Below, one piece after another: positions 16,385-26,126 of a stretch of 64,000 bases of DNA. Within the stretch, counting starts at the first letter, position 1; the number at the start of each line of letters is the position of its first letter. A model generated the notes under the pieces. The model saw only the letters and a program-made list of their open reading frames with translations. It was not told the DNA's origin and did not search any database. Origin of the DNA: Coralloluteibacterium thermophilum (lineage in GTDB: Bacteria; Pseudomonadota; Gammaproteobacteria; Xanthomonadales; Xanthomonadaceae); the NCBI RefSeq assembly GCF_042654365.1, contig NZ_JBHSGG010000037.1:1-64000 (forward strand), given 5' to 3'. A program made the translations under genes and the position numbers.

Positions 16385-17185
16385 ATGCAGCTCATCGACA
16401 TCGGCGCCAACCTGACCCACGAGAGTTTCGACCCCGACCGCGACGCGGTGCTGGCGCGCGCCCGCGCCGCCGGCGTCGGGCGGATGGTCGTCACCGGCGC
16501 CAGCCGCGAGCACTCGCCCAGGGCCCTTGAACTGGCGCGTGCGCATCCCGGCGTGCTCTACGCGACGGCGGGCGTGCATCCGCATCATGCGGTCGAGTAC
16601 ACCGCGGAGTGCGACGCGGAAATGCGCGCGCTGGTCGCCGCGCCCGAGGTGGTGGCGGTGGGCGAATGCGGTCTCGACTACTTCCGCGACTTCTCGCCGC
16701 GCCCGGCGCAGCGGCGCGCCTTCGAACGCCAGCTCGAGATCGCCGCCGACACCGGCAAGCCGCTGTTCCTGCACCAGCGCGATGCCCATGCGGACTTCCT
16801 CGCGGTGATGAAGGACTTCGAGGGCCGCATCGGTCCCGCGGTGGTGCATTGCTTCACCGGCACCCGCGAGGAGCTGTTCGACTGCCTCGACCGCGACTGG
16901 TACATCGGCATCACCGGTTGGCTGTGCGACGAACGCCGCGGCGCGCACCTGCGCGAGCTGGTCGCACACATTCCCGCTGCCCGCCTGATGATCGAGACCG
17001 ACGCGCCCTACCTGCTCCCGCGCACGCTGAGGCCCGCTCCGAAGTCGCGCCGCAACGAACCCGCCTTCCTCGCCCACATCGTCGAGGAACTCGCCCGCGA
17101 CCGCCGCGAACCCGCGGACGCCGTCGCCGCCGCGACCACCGCCACGGCGGAGGCGTTCTTCCGGCTGGGGCCTTCCGCTGCCTGA
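16385..17185 (+). CDS. tatD: TatD-family metal-dependent DNase
   Basis: TatD proteins are TIM-barrel metallohydrolases with 3'-5' exonuclease activity, linked to DNA repair and peroxide survival. The 266-residue product shows the family ladder: DIGANLTH, GVHPHH, GECGLDY, FLHQRDAH, VHCFTGT and IETDAPYLLPR. These supply the metal ligands. The ending is NEPAFLAHIVEELA. No tatABC genes lie nearby, which is common. A TATCCT -10-like element lies at 16346-16351. Confidence 0.94.
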   Translation: MQLIDIGANLTHESFDPDRDAVLARARAAGVGRMVVTGASREHSPRALELARAHPGVLYATAGVHPHHAVEYTAECDAEMRALVAAPEVVAVGECGLDYFRDFSPRPAQRRAFERQLEIAADTGKPLFLHQRDAHADFLAVMKDFEGRIGPAVVHCFTGTREELFDCLDRDWYIGITGWLCDERRGAHLRELVAHIPAARLMIETDAPYLLPRTLRPAPKSRRNEPAFLAHIVEELARDRREPADAVAAATTATAEAFFRLGPSAA

Positions 17186-17293
17186 GCCCGAACCTGCGTC
17201 GGGGCCGACGCGGGACCGCGCACGCCGAGGCTGCGGCGCATCGCCACGCTTCGAGGATTCGCTACCGGCCCGTGGAGGACGCTCCTGACGCGC

Positions 17294-17320
17294 AAAAAAA
17301 GACCCCGCCGAAGCGGGGTC
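17294..17320 (-). terminator. Rho-independent terminator of the TonB-dependent receptor gene
   Basis: On the minus strand GACCCCGC-TTCG-GCGGGGTC forms a perfect 8-bp stem with a stable tetraloop, followed by seven T residues. It lies 30 bases beyond the receptor stop codon and also separates it from the convergent tatD. Confidence 0.93.
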
Positions 17321-17350
17321 CAAGCGAACCGAAGGAGGCTGCTGCCTCGA

Positions 17351-20170
17351 TCAGTTGAAGTTGAAGCGCATCTCCGCCATGACCGAGCGGCCGTACACGT
17401 CGTACAGGTAGTTGTTGTACGGCGTGCTCTCGGTGCCCGGGAAGCCGCTTGCCTGGTCTTCCGGCATCTTGTTCAGCAGGTTGTTGACCATCAGCGAGAA
17501 CTGGATGTCGTCCGTCGCCCGCCAGTTCACGCTCGCGTTGTAGGTGACGTACGGCTTCCACATCCCCGCGGTCGCACCGGAGCTGTGCTCGTAGTCGAAG
17601 CTGCCCGCGTAGTAGGCGAGGTAGTTCGGGGTCTTGCCGATGCGGTTGGCGTAGAGGGTGGTCGTCCAGTTGCCGATGTCCCAGGCCACCGAGGCGTCCG
17701 CACGCGTCTTCGCGTAGGCGTCGTAGATCCACATGTAGTAGGGATCGCGCAGCAGGTCGTACTTGTCCGCGTCCGGCAGCGGCTGCACGAAGTGCGAGAG
17801 CATGTTCGTGTAGTTGCCGTTGAACCGCAGTGCGCCGTACTGGCCGATGTCCAGGCGGTAGTTGAGGGCGACGGTCAGCGCTTCGAGCGTCTGCTGGGCC
17901 ACGTTGACCTTCGGCGTGTAGATCTGCTCGAGCGCGCCCTGCGCATCGCGCGTGATCCAGGCCAGGGCCTGCTGGCAGACCGCCGAGTTCAGGTCCTGCT
18001 GGCCGCTGCGGCAGGCGTATTCCTGCAGCAGGAGCTGCGTGGTGCTCTGGGTGTCGACTTCGTTGCGGATGTCCCAGGAGTAGTAGTCCACCGCGATCGA
18101 CAGGTCGTTGGTCGGTGCCCAGACCACGCCCGCGCTCCACACGTCGGCCTCGATCGGCTCCAGGTCGACGTTGCCTTCCTGCACGCCGTAGAACTGCGCG
18201 TTCTCGAAGCGGCAGCCCTCGGTGTCGGCCGGGTCGAAGCCCTCCTGCGAGCAGCGCCAGTAGTCGACGTTGCGGCTGTAGAAGCCGCTCTCGCCCTGGA
18301 ACTGGTCGGCCAGCGTCGGCGCACGGAACGCGGTGCCGTACTTGCCGCGGAACAGCAGGCTCTCGACCGGGCGGTACTCCAGGCCGATGCTGTAGGTCGG
18401 CTTGTCGGTCTTGGTGCCGTAGGCGTCGAACTCGTCGTAACGGCCCGAGAGGCTGACGGTCAGCTGGTCGAGCACCGGGAGACGCAGTTCGCTGGTGACG
18501 GCGTAGCGGCTGCGGTGGCCGGCGCCGCTGACGGCGGTCGTGCCCCAGACGTCGCTGGTCTCGGGAAGCAGGCGCGCGTCGGGCGAGTAGTCCCAGCCCT
18601 GGTTGCCGCCTTCCAGGACGACCGCCAGGCCGGCGTCGCCGCCGGGCAGACCGAACAGGGCGCCGTTGGTGATCTGCGCACGGGCCATGTTGTCCCAGGT
18701 CTTGCTGCTGCTCTGGGTGTAGCCGGTGAAGGACGCGAAGTCCTGCGGGGAGACCGGCTGGTAGAACGCCGCGTAGTCCGGACGGAAGATCGCGTAGCCG
18801 TCGGCGGTCGTGCCGAGCTGCGGGCCCAGCACCGTGCGCTCGAAGTAGTTGTTGATCGCGTTGTTGAAGCGCGCGAAGCCGTGCTCCTTCAGGCGATAGA
18901 AGCTGCGGGTGACGCTGAAGTCGTATTCCCAGTCGCTGTCGCCGAAGACGCCCTGGCCGCCGAAGGTCACCATGTAGGAGTTGCTTCGGTCGGTGTTCAT
19001 GATGTCGCGGAAGCCCTGCCCGCCGATGTCCTCGGGCGCGAAGCTGCGCTGCAGGTTGACCAGGGTGCCGAGGTCCGGATCGTAGTAGGCGCCGTATCCG
19101 CTGCCGGTGCCCCACCACGTGTACGAGGAACCGGTCGCGTAGTCGACGCTCTCGTGGCTGAAGAGGTAGTCGGCGTAGAGCTGCAGGTTGTCGTTCACGT
19201 CGAAGGTGACGTGGGTGTAGGCCTGGCTGCTGTCCTTGCCGTTGCGCAGGGTGCGCTGACCCGGCGAGGTGAAGGTGCCGCAGTAGTCGCCGTAGCCCTC
19301 GCGGGTCTGGCGACCGACGGTGCCGCCGAACAGGCCGCTGACGTTGCCGCAGTTGGCCGGATCCAGGAAGTAGTAGTCGCCGTTGCCGTCGTAGACGAGG
19401 AAGTCGCGGCCGGCCACCGCCGGCGTGTAGCCGCGGGTGTTGTAGCGGCTGGTCAGGTCGCGCTGGTAGCCCCAGATCGGGTTGCGGGTCTCGTACTGCA
19501 GGCCGTAGAGCACGTTGAGGCGGCCGTCGAAGCCGCTGATGCCGTCGGAGAACGCTGCGCGGAAGCTGCTTCCGCCGCCTTCGGTGAAGGTGCCGCCACG
19601 AATGCTGAGCGTGGCGCTGTCGACGCTCTTCTTGAGGATGACGTTGACCACGCCGGCGATCGCGTCGGAGCCGTACAGCGAGGACTGGCCGCCCGGGAGG
19701 ATCTCCACGCGCTCGACCAGGTCGATCGGGATGCCGCTGATGTTGTTGAACGCGTCGCTGCCGTTGTACAGCGCCGGGTAGTTCGACATCGGGCGCCCGT
19801 TGATCAGGTACTTGGTGTAGCCCGGATCGAGGCTGAACATGCTGACCGCCTCGGCGCCCTGGGTGAAGGACGCGGACGTCTGGCCGCCCTGGAAGCCGCC
19901 GGTGGACATGCTGTTCTGCTGCAGCACGTCGGCGATGCTGGTGAAGCCGCGGGTCTGGATGTCCTCGGCGGTGATGGTGGTGACCGGGGCGTAGGTCTCC
20001 AGCTGCGTCTGGGGGATCAGGGAGCCGGTGACGGTGACGCGGTCGAGGGTGGTCGCCTGGGTCGACGCGGACTCCTGGGCGACCGCGACGAGACCGACGG
20101 GGGCGGCGACCGCGGCGAAGAGAGCCGCAGCCAGACGGCTGCGACGCAGCCGCGTGTGGTTGACGTACAT
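17351..20170 (-). CDS. TonB-dependent outer membrane receptor
   Basis: A 939-residue outer-membrane gated channel that imports a scarce ligand using TonB energy. The signal peptide spans about residues 1-31 (RLAAALFAAVAAPVGLVAVA-QES). The TonB-box region has LDRVTVTGSLIP. The plug carries NGRPMSNYPALYNGSDAFN and VERVEILPGGQSSLYGSDAIAGVVNVILKK. A long beta-barrel follows, ending in a C-terminal aromatic-like strand (MAEMRFNFN). The start at 20170 has an AGGAAA ribosome-binding site. The ligand cannot be told; family members in Xanthomonadales are numerous and many import oligosaccharides or peptides. Confidence 0.94.
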   Translation of the reverse strand: MYVNHTRLRRSRLAAALFAAVAAPVGLVAVAQESASTQATTLDRVTVTGSLIPQTQLETYAPVTTITAEDIQTRGFTSIADVLQQNSMSTGGFQGGQTSASFTQGAEAVSMFSLDPGYTKYLINGRPMSNYPALYNGSDAFNNISGIPIDLVERVEILPGGQSSLYGSDAIAGVVNVILKKSVDSATLSIRGGTFTEGGGSSFRAAFSDGISGFDGRLNVLYGLQYETRNPIWGYQRDLTSRYNTRGYTPAVAGRDFLVYDGNGDYYFLDPANCGNVSGLFGGTVGRQTREGYGDYCGTFTSPGQRTLRNGKDSSQAYTHVTFDVNDNLQLYADYLFSHESVDYATGSSYTWWGTGSGYGAYYDPDLGTLVNLQRSFAPEDIGGQGFRDIMNTDRSNSYMVTFGGQGVFGDSDWEYDFSVTRSFYRLKEHGFARFNNAINNYFERTVLGPQLGTTADGYAIFRPDYAAFYQPVSPQDFASFTGYTQSSSKTWDNMARAQITNGALFGLPGGDAGLAVVLEGGNQGWDYSPDARLLPETSDVWGTTAVSGAGHRSRYAVTSELRLPVLDQLTVSLSGRYDEFDAYGTKTDKPTYSIGLEYRPVESLLFRGKYGTAFRAPTLADQFQGESGFYSRNVDYWRCSQEGFDPADTEGCRFENAQFYGVQEGNVDLEPIEADVWSAGVVWAPTNDLSIAVDYYSWDIRNEVDTQSTTQLLLQEYACRSGQQDLNSAVCQQALAWITRDAQGALEQIYTPKVNVAQQTLEALTVALNYRLDIGQYGALRFNGNYTNMLSHFVQPLPDADKYDLLRDPYYMWIYDAYAKTRADASVAWDIGNWTTTLYANRIGKTPNYLAYYAGSFDYEHSSGATAGMWKPYVTYNASVNWRATDDIQFSLMVNNLLNKMPEDQASGFPGTESTPYNNYLYDVYGRSVMAEMRFNFN

Positions 20171-20598
20171 CGATGGTTTCCTGCTGGTGCTGGGGCCGGA
20201 AGGGGGATGCGGCGGTGGCGAGGCTGGCGCGTGCGCGCCCACGTCTGTCGTCGTCGACAGCGGTCACTGCCCGTCCTGTGCAGTGTCGCGCGCCTACCGG
20301 CCTCGAAGCCGCGCTGCCTTCTCCGCCGCGGGGGCGTGGGTGGCTGCGGGCTTCCGGCAGGTCGACTGCGCGAGCCGCCGGGAGGTACTGCGGTGACGCC
20401 TTGAAGCCAACAAGCCCCTTCCATGCACCGACGGAACCCGTCGGCGGCGGTCGCGTGGAGGCAGGAACCACCCTGCCCTGGAACCCGTGGGTCCCTCGAC
20501 CGCCAGTCAAACTGAACTCAAACCGGCACCGGCGTCCTTCCGCCGGAAGCGGTCAAGCTACCGCAATATTTACGCAATGTTCAAGCAGCAGCACGCAC
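20171..20598. other. 428-base intergenic region upstream of the receptor gene
   Basis: No gene is recognised. It must hold the receptor promoter and the end of the ABC-2 permease operon. A relatively AT-rich patch at 20567-20585 (CAATATTTACGCAATGTTC) stands out from the GC-rich surroundings and could be a promoter or operator on the minus strand. I looked for a riboswitch-like fold and did not find a convincing one. Confidence 0.5.
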
Positions 20599-21372
20599 TT
20601 AGCTGCGCATTCCCACGCCGCGCCGCAGCAACCACAGGGCAAGGGCGGCTAACCCGCCCGCCAGCCCCAGCATCACCGCGTAGGCCACCCAGAGGGACAC
20701 GTCGCTGGTGCCGAGCAGGCCGTAGCGGAAGGCGTTGACGATGTAGAAGATCGGGTTGGCGTGGGTGGCGGCCTCGGCCATCGGCGGCAGCATCTGCACC
20801 GAGTAGAACACCCCGCCCAGGTAGGTCAGCGGCGTGAGCACGAAGGTCGGGACGATGGCGATGTCGTCGAACTTCTTGGCGTAGACCGCGTTGACGAAGC
20901 CGGCCAGCGAGAACACCGTCGCGCCGAGCAGCACGGTCGACAGGGTCACCAGCGGGTGCGGGATGCGCACGTGGGTGAAGAACATCGCCACCCCCAGCAC
21001 CAGGGCGCCCACCATCAGTCCGCGCAGCACGCCGCCGGCGACGTAGCCGGTGAGGATCACCCAGTTCGGCATCGGGCTCACCAGCAGCTCCTCGACGTGG
21101 CGGCCGAACTTGGCGCCGAAGAACGAGGAGCTGATGTTGCCGTAGCTGTTGGTGATGACCGACATCATCACCAGCCCCGGGACGATGTAGTCGATGTAGT
21201 CGAAGCCGCCCATGTCGCCGATGCGACGGCCGATCAGCTGGCCGAAGATCAGGAAGTACAGCGTCATCGTGATGACCGGCGGCACCAGGGTCTGGCCCCA
21301 GATGCGCAGGATGCGCATCACCTCGCGGCGGGTGACGGTGACGAGGGCGGTGAGGTTGGGATGCGCGCTCAT
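20599..21372 (-). CDS. ABC-2 type transporter permease (YadH type)
   Basis: A 257-residue inner membrane permease with six hydrophobic segments. The ABC-2 signature regions include TLVPPVITMTLYFLIFGQLIGRR, FGRHVEELLVSPMPNWVIL, and PLTYLGGVFYSVQMLPP. The start ATGA overlaps the stop of the upstream ATPase by four bases, so the two form a coupled exporter pair like E. coli YadG/YadH. Substrate is unknown. Confidence 0.91.
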   Translation of the reverse strand: MSAHPNLTALVTVTRREVMRILRIWGQTLVPPVITMTLYFLIFGQLIGRRIGDMGGFDYIDYIVPGLVMMSVITNSYGNISSSFFGAKFGRHVEELLVSPMPNWVILTGYVAGGVLRGLMVGALVLGVAMFFTHVRIPHPLVTLSTVLLGATVFSLAGFVNAVYAKKFDDIAIVPTFVLTPLTYLGGVFYSVQMLPPMAEAATHANPIFYIVNAFRYGLLGTSDVSLWVAYAVMLGLAGGLAALALWLLRRGVGMRS

Positions 21373-22319
21373 CGCTGCGCCTCCGCGCCGTCGCGGGTGG
21401 TGAGGCGCACGAAGAGTTCCTCCAGGCGGTTGGACTTGGGCCGCATCGAGCGCACCCGGATCCCGCTCGCGTCGAGCGCGGCGAAGACGCTGTTGAGGTC
21501 GCGCGCGCGCGGCATCTCCAGGTCCAGCGTATGGGCGTCGACGGCCGCGAGGCTGACGTTCTCGAGCGTCGGCAGCGTCGCCGGCAGGCCGCCCTCGACG
21601 TCGAGCAGGAAGCCCTCGACGTCCAGCTTGGCGAGCAGCGCGCGCATCGGCCCGTGCTCGATGATGCGGCCGTGGTCGATGATGGCGAGGTTGCGGCAGA
21701 GGCTCTCGGCCTCCTCCAGGTAGTGGGTGGTGAGGATCACCGTCGTGCCGCCCGCGTTGATCTCGCGGAGCTGCCGCCACATGTCGCGGCGGATCTCGAT
21801 GTCGACGCCGGCGGTGGGCTCGTCGAGGATCAGCAGGCGCGGCCGCGTCATCAGGGCGCGCGCGATCATCAGCCTGCGCTTCATGCCGCCGGACAGCGTG
21901 CGGCTCATCACCTCGGCCTTGCCCGAGAGCTGCGCGCGCGCCAGTTCCTCCCTCGCGCGCACGACCGCCTCGGCGCGCGGCACCCCGTAGAAGCCCGCGT
22001 AGTTGACCAGGATGTCGAACGGCTTCTCGAACAGGTTGAAATTGATCTCCTGGGGGACCAGCCCGATCATCCGCATCGCGTCGCTGCGGCTGCGCAGCAG
22101 GTCGACGCCGTGCACGCGCACGCCGCCGGACGAGGCGTTGACCAGGCTGCTCACGATGCCGATGAGGGTGGACTTGCCGGCGCCGTTCGGCCCCAGCAGG
22201 GCGAAGAAGTCGCCGTCCGCGACCGACAGCGAGACGCCCTTGAGCGCCTCGACGCCGTTGGCGTACGTCTTGCGGAGATCGGCGATCTCCAGCGCGGGAT
22301 GCGGTTCGGATGCGGACAT
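21369..22319 (-). CDS. ABC transporter ATP-binding protein (YadG type)
   Basis: The 316-residue ATPase powers the adjacent permease. Walker A is LLGPNGAGKSTLIGI, the Q-loop is GLVPQEINFN, the signature is LSGGMKRRLMIARAL, and Walker B is RLLILDEPTAGVD, followed by the H-loop LTTHYLEEAE. About 90 C-terminal residues form the accessory region common in ABC-2 partners (MPRARDLNSVFAALDASGIRV). It is first in a two-gene operon. Confidence 0.93.
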   Translation of the reverse strand: MSASEPHPALEIADLRKTYANGVEALKGVSLSVADGDFFALLGPNGAGKSTLIGIVSSLVNASSGGVRVHGVDLLRSRSDAMRMIGLVPQEINFNLFEKPFDILVNYAGFYGVPRAEAVVRAREELARAQLSGKAEVMSRTLSGGMKRRLMIARALMTRPRLLILDEPTAGVDIEIRRDMWRQLREINAGGTTVILTTHYLEEAESLCRNLAIIDHGRIIEHGPMRALLAKLDVEGFLLDVEGGLPATLPTLENVSLAAVDAHTLDLEMPRARDLNSVFAALDASGIRVRSMRPKSNRLEELFVRLTTRDGAEAQR

Positions 22320-22568
22320 GGGACTCGTGGCGTCGTCGGACGCAGGCAGGCCGGCTCTTCAATGGAGGCCGCGCGGCCGTTCTGCAAGCCGCCTAGTATA
22401 TCGGCCGCCGCCGCGGCTCCCTGCGGCAGGAGAACTTCCGTCATGGAACGAAACGATGCGCCGACCCGCGGACGCGGCGGCCTCCGCCCGCCGGCGTGGC
22501 TGATGACACATGTCCCCGCCCGCGGCACCCGCCCACACTGCGCTGCCATCCACGCGCAGGTCGCCCGC

Positions 22569-24062
22569 ATGTCCGCACGCCAGCAGCTGGTCCGCGCCGC
22601 AGGCCTGGCCGTTCTCGCCCTCGGCGCGTCGCTGGCGACGCCGGCCGCCGCGCAACTGCGCATCGGCAGCCTGGCCTTCGAGCCCTGCACCCTGACCGCC
22701 GAGGGCCTGCCGATCTCGGTCGAGGCCCACTGCACCACCTACTCCGTTCCCGAGGACCGCTCCGCCCCCGACGGACGGCGCATCGACCTCGCGGTCGCCG
22801 TGGTCAGCGGCGACAACGTCGCGGAGCCGGACCCGGTGTTCTTCCTGGCCGGCGGCCCCGGCCAGTCGGCGCGCGAGAGCTATCCGCAGATCGCGCCGGT
22901 GTTCCGCGAGGTCCTGCGCAAGCGCAACGTGGTCCTCGTCGACCAGCGCGGCACCGGCGGCTCCAATCCGCTGCCCTGCGCCGAGGTGCAGGGCGAGGAC
23001 GCGGTGCTCAACGCCGAGCTCGACTCGCCCGAGGTGGCGCGGCGCGCCGCCCAGGACTGCCTGCGCGCGCTCGAGGGCCGGGCCGACCCGCACCACTACA
23101 CCACCACCGACGCGGTGGAGGATCTCGACGCGGTGCGCGCCGCGCTCGGTGCCGAGCGCGTCAATCTGGTCGGCGTGTCCTACGGCACGCGCGTCGCGCA
23201 GCAGTACCTGCGCGCCTTCCCGGGGCAGGTCCGCAGCATGGTGCTCGACGGCGTGGTGCCCAACACCCTGTTCCTCGGCAGCGAGCACGCGCGCAACCTC
23301 GAGGACGCGCTGGCCCTGCAGTTCGCGCAGTGCGAGGCCGTGGCCGCCTGCCGCGACGAACTCGGGTCGCCGCGGGCGCACCTCGACATCCTGCGCGCGC
23401 GCCTGAGCGCCGACGGCGCCCCGGTCGCCTACCGCGACCCCACCACCGCGGCGCCGCGCGAGGAGCGCCTCGCCCTCGCCCACCTGCAGACGGTGGTCCG
23501 CATGTACGCCTACCAGCCGGCCGCCGCGGCCATGCTGCCGCTCGTGCTGTCCGAGGCCGCGGCGGGCCGGTACGAGCCGCTGGCCGCCCAGGCCCGCCTC
23601 CTCATCGACCAGCTCGGCGAATCCATCATGCACGGCATGCAGCTGTCGGTGAGCTGCGCGGAGGACGCGGACGGCCTGGCCGACGCGGGCGAGGACGGCG
23701 ACACCCTGCTGGGCGGGGTCCTGGTCGACTTCCTCAAGGCGCAGTGCGCCGTCTGGCCCCGCGGGCGGATGCCCGAGGACTTCCACGCCGCCGTGGTCAG
23801 CGACGTGCCTGCGCTGCTGCTGTCCGGCGAGTTCGATCCGGTCACGCCGCCGCGCTATGGCGAGGAGGTGCTGCGCGGCCTGTCCGCGGGCCGTCACCTG
23901 GTGCTCGGCGGGCAGGGCCACAACGTCCTGCCGGTCGGCTGCACGCCGCGCCTGCTGGCGCGCTTCCTCGACACCACCGACGCGGCTGGCCTCGACGCCG
24001 GCTGCCTGGACGGGCTCAGGCCCGCACCGCCGTTCACCGGCTTCTACGGATGGGAACCCTGA
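22569..24062 (+). CDS. Secreted alpha/beta hydrolase (proline iminopeptidase / TAP-like)
   Basis: A 497-residue exported hydrolase. The N-terminus is a signal peptide (VRAAGLAVLALGASLATPAAAQ). The fold has the oxyanion region FFLAGGPGQSARESY, VVLVDQRGTGGSNPL, and the nucleophile elbow GVSYGTRVAQQYL (serine nucleophile). The C-terminal TAP-like domain provides LLSGEFDPVTPPRYGEEV (acid) and GGQGHNVLP (histidine). Such enzymes release N-terminal residues from peptides in the periplasm. The downstream natAB pair starts 34 bases later and may be co-transcribed. Confidence 0.88.
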   Translation: MSARQQLVRAAGLAVLALGASLATPAAAQLRIGSLAFEPCTLTAEGLPISVEAHCTTYSVPEDRSAPDGRRIDLAVAVVSGDNVAEPDPVFFLAGGPGQSARESYPQIAPVFREVLRKRNVVLVDQRGTGGSNPLPCAEVQGEDAVLNAELDSPEVARRAAQDCLRALEGRADPHHYTTTDAVEDLDAVRAALGAERVNLVGVSYGTRVAQQYLRAFPGQVRSMVLDGVVPNTLFLGSEHARNLEDALALQFAQCEAVAACRDELGSPRAHLDILRARLSADGAPVAYRDPTTAAPREERLALAHLQTVVRMYAYQPAAAAMLPLVLSEAAAGRYEPLAAQARLLIDQLGESIMHGMQLSVSCAEDADGLADAGEDGDTLLGGVLVDFLKAQCAVWPRGRMPEDFHAAVVSDVPALLLSGEFDPVTPPRYGEEVLRGLSAGRHLVLGGQGHNVLPVGCTPRLLARFLDTTDAAGLDAGCLDGLRPAPPFTGFYGWEP

Positions 24063-24096
24063 TGCGCCATCGCCACAACAGCGCGGGGATGCCCGC

Positions 24097-24843
24097 ATGA
24101 TCGAGGTCGACGACCTGCACAAGACCTTCAGGACGCGCGGCGGCCCGGTCAAGGCCGTGGACGGCGTGAGCTTCACGGCCGCGGACGGCGAGATCACCGG
24201 CCTGCTCGGGCCGAACGGCGCCGGCAAGACCACCACCCTGCGGATGCTCTACACCCTGATGGCGCCCGACCAGGGCGCGGTGCGGGTGGACGGCTTCGAC
24301 GCGCGCACCCAGGCCGACGAGGTCCGGCGCCGTCTCGGGGTGCTGCCGGACGCGCGCGGCGTGTACAAGCGCCTGACCGCGCGCGAGAACATCGCCTACT
24401 TCGGGCGCCTGCACGGCATGCCGGCGCGGGAGCTGGACGCGCGCATCGAGGCGCTGATCGCCGCGCTGGGCATGGAGGACGTGGCCGACCGCCCCACCGA
24501 GGGCTTCTCCCAGGGCCAGCGCACCAAGACCGCGATCGCCCGTGCGCTGGTGCACGATCCGCGCAACGTCATCCTCGACGAGCCGACCAACGGCCTGGAC
24601 GTGATGACCACGCGCGCGTTGCGCGCCTTCCTGCAGTCGCTGCGCGCCGAAGGCCGCTGCGTGATCTTCTCGAGCCACATCATGCAGGAGGTGGCGGCGC
24701 TGTGTGACCGCATCGTGGTGATCGCGCACGGGCGCGTGGTCGCCCAGGGCACGCCCGACGAACTGCGTGCGCAGGCCGGCCGCGACAACCTCGAGGACGC
24801 CTTCGTCCACCTGATCGGTTCGGAAGAGGGCCTGACCGCATGA
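24097..24843 (+). CDS. natA: ABC transporter ATP-binding protein (NatA type)
   Basis: A 248-residue ATPase with Walker A LLGPNGAGKTTTLRML, a Q-loop region LGVLPDARGVYKRLT, the variant signature FSQGQRTKTAIARAL, Walker B NVILDEPTNGLD and the H-loop SSHIMQE. The GxYKRLTARENI block and FSQGQ signature are typical of NatA, the motor of a Na+-extruding ABC exporter in Bacillus; substrate in this organism is unproven. Its stop overlaps natB by four bases (ATGA). Confidence 0.88.
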   Translation: MIEVDDLHKTFRTRGGPVKAVDGVSFTAADGEITGLLGPNGAGKTTTLRMLYTLMAPDQGAVRVDGFDARTQADEVRRRLGVLPDARGVYKRLTARENIAYFGRLHGMPARELDARIEALIAALGMEDVADRPTEGFSQGQRTKTAIARALVHDPRNVILDEPTNGLDVMTTRALRAFLQSLRAEGRCVIFSSHIMQEVAALCDRIVVIAHGRVVAQGTPDELRAQAGRDNLEDAFVHLIGSEEGLTA

Positions 24844-26033
24844 GCGCGCGCCGTACCGGAGTCCTGGCCGCGCTGGCGGCCGTCACCCTGAAGGAACTGC
24901 GCGACCTGATGCGCGACCGCCGCACGGTGGTCATCGCCCTCCTGCTCGGCCCCCTGGTCATGCCCGCGCTGATGCTCGGCATCGGCGGCATGATGGCCAA
25001 GCGCATGACCGCGCAGATGGAGAAGCCGCTCGAGCTGCCCATCGTCGGCGCCGAGCGCGCCCCCAACCTCGTGGCCTGGCTCGAAGGCCAGAACGTGCGC
25101 CCGAAGCCCGCGCCCGAGGACCCGGAAGCCGCGATCCGCGACCAGGCGGAAGAGGTGATCCTGCGCATCTCGGAGACCTACGCCGACGACTGGCGGGCGG
25201 GGCGCCCCGCCCTGGTCGAGGTGGTGCACGACGCCTCGCGGCAGGACTCGAACATCCCGGTCGCGCGCGTCGAGGCCCTGCTGCGCGCCTACGGCGACAC
25301 CACCGGCACGCTGCGCCTGCTCGCGCGCGGGATCAATCCCGCGGTCGGACGTCCGTTGCTGGTCTCGCGCAGCGACCTGTCCACGCCGGAGTCGCGGCGC
25401 GGCATGGCGCTGTCCTTCCTGCCCTACCTCCTGATCCTGTCGGCCTTCCTCGGCGGCGCCTACCTGGTCATCGACGTGACCGCGGGCGAACGCGAGCGCC
25501 AGTCGCTCGAACCGCTGCTCGCCACGCCGGCCGCACGCGGCGCGATCATGAGCGGAAAGATCGCGGCGGCGGTGGTCTTCGGGCTTGCCTCGCTGGCGCT
25601 CACGCTGATCGCGTTCAAGCTCGGCGCGCAGGTCGCGCCGGGCCTGGGCCGCATGCTCGACGTGTCGCTGCCGGCCATGCTCAAGATGCTGGTGGTGCTG
25701 GTGCCGCTGGTGCTGCTGGGCTGCACCCTGATCACGCTGATCTCGGCCAGCGTGAAGTCGGTCAAGGAGGCACAAAGCTACCTGAGCCTGCTGATGTTCC
25801 TGCCCATCGTCCCGACCATCGTGCTGATGGTGAACCCCGTCAGGAACCAGCTCTGGATGTTCGCGGTTCCGCTGCTGTCGCAGAACCAGATGCTGACCAA
25901 GATCCTGCGCGGCGAGGCGGTGACGCTGCAGGAGTGGCTGGTCTACCTCACGGCGGGGTCGGCGGTCGCCGCGGTGCTCTGGCTGGTCGCGGCACGCCTC
26001 TATCACCGCGAGAAGCTGGCCGTCTCGGCCTGA
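24840..26033 (+). CDS. natB: ABC transporter permease (NatB type)
   Basis: A 397-residue ABC-2 permease. It begins with the cytoplasmic helix LKELRDLMRDRRTVVIALLLGP leading into the first membrane segment. A large periplasmic loop follows (residues about 60-190). Five further hydrophobic segments include FLPYLLILSAFLGGAYLVID and MLVVLVPLVLLGCTLITLI, with ERERQSLEPLLATPA between. This matches NatB/ABC-2 type exporters. It is coupled to natA by a four-base overlap and ends at a strong inverted repeat. Confidence 0.88.
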   Translation: MSARRTGVLAALAAVTLKELRDLMRDRRTVVIALLLGPLVMPALMLGIGGMMAKRMTAQMEKPLELPIVGAERAPNLVAWLEGQNVRPKPAPEDPEAAIRDQAEEVILRISETYADDWRAGRPALVEVVHDASRQDSNIPVARVEALLRAYGDTTGTLRLLARGINPAVGRPLLVSRSDLSTPESRRGMALSFLPYLLILSAFLGGAYLVIDVTAGERERQSLEPLLATPAARGAIMSGKIAAAVVFGLASLALTLIAFKLGAQVAPGLGRMLDVSLPAMLKMLVVLVPLVLLGCTLITLISASVKSVKEAQSYLSLLMFLPIVPTIVLMVNPVRNQLWMFAVPLLSQNQMLTKILRGEAVTLQEWLVYLTAGSAVAAVLWLVAARLYHREKLAVSA

Positions 26034-26053
26034 CCCGCCGGCACCGGAACGAA

Positions 26054-26085
26054 GGAAGGCCGCTGCATCGCTGCAGCGGCCTTCC
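26054..26085. terminator. Bidirectional hairpin between convergent genes
   Basis: GGAAGGCCGCTGCA and TGCAGCGGCCTTCC are perfect 14-base inverted arms around a TCGC loop. The hairpin lies between the ends of natB (plus strand) and the TonB-like lipoprotein gene (minus strand). It lacks a clear U-tract, so termination efficiency is uncertain, but position and stem strength fit a shared terminator. Confidence 0.75.
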
Positions 26086-26126
26086 CATGCACGATCCGGA
26101 ACGGTCCGGGGCGGCGTCCGCAGCCC

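Noticed and set aside
17585..20404. 939-codon plus-strand open frame opposite the TonB-dependent receptor
   Set aside because: It has Val/Ala/Gly/Asp-biased composition with no motif, and the minus-strand frame carries a signal peptide, plug motifs and a terminator.
20171..20598. Possible riboswitch in the leader of the TonB-dependent receptor gene
   Set aside because: I could not find the conserved boxes of a cobalamin or other known riboswitch; covariance-model search would be decisive.
24034..26006. Large minus-strand open frames opposite natA-natB
   Set aside because: Composition is His/Gln/Arg-rich without motifs, and both strands' overlap with ATPase and permease signatures on the plus strand settles the choice.
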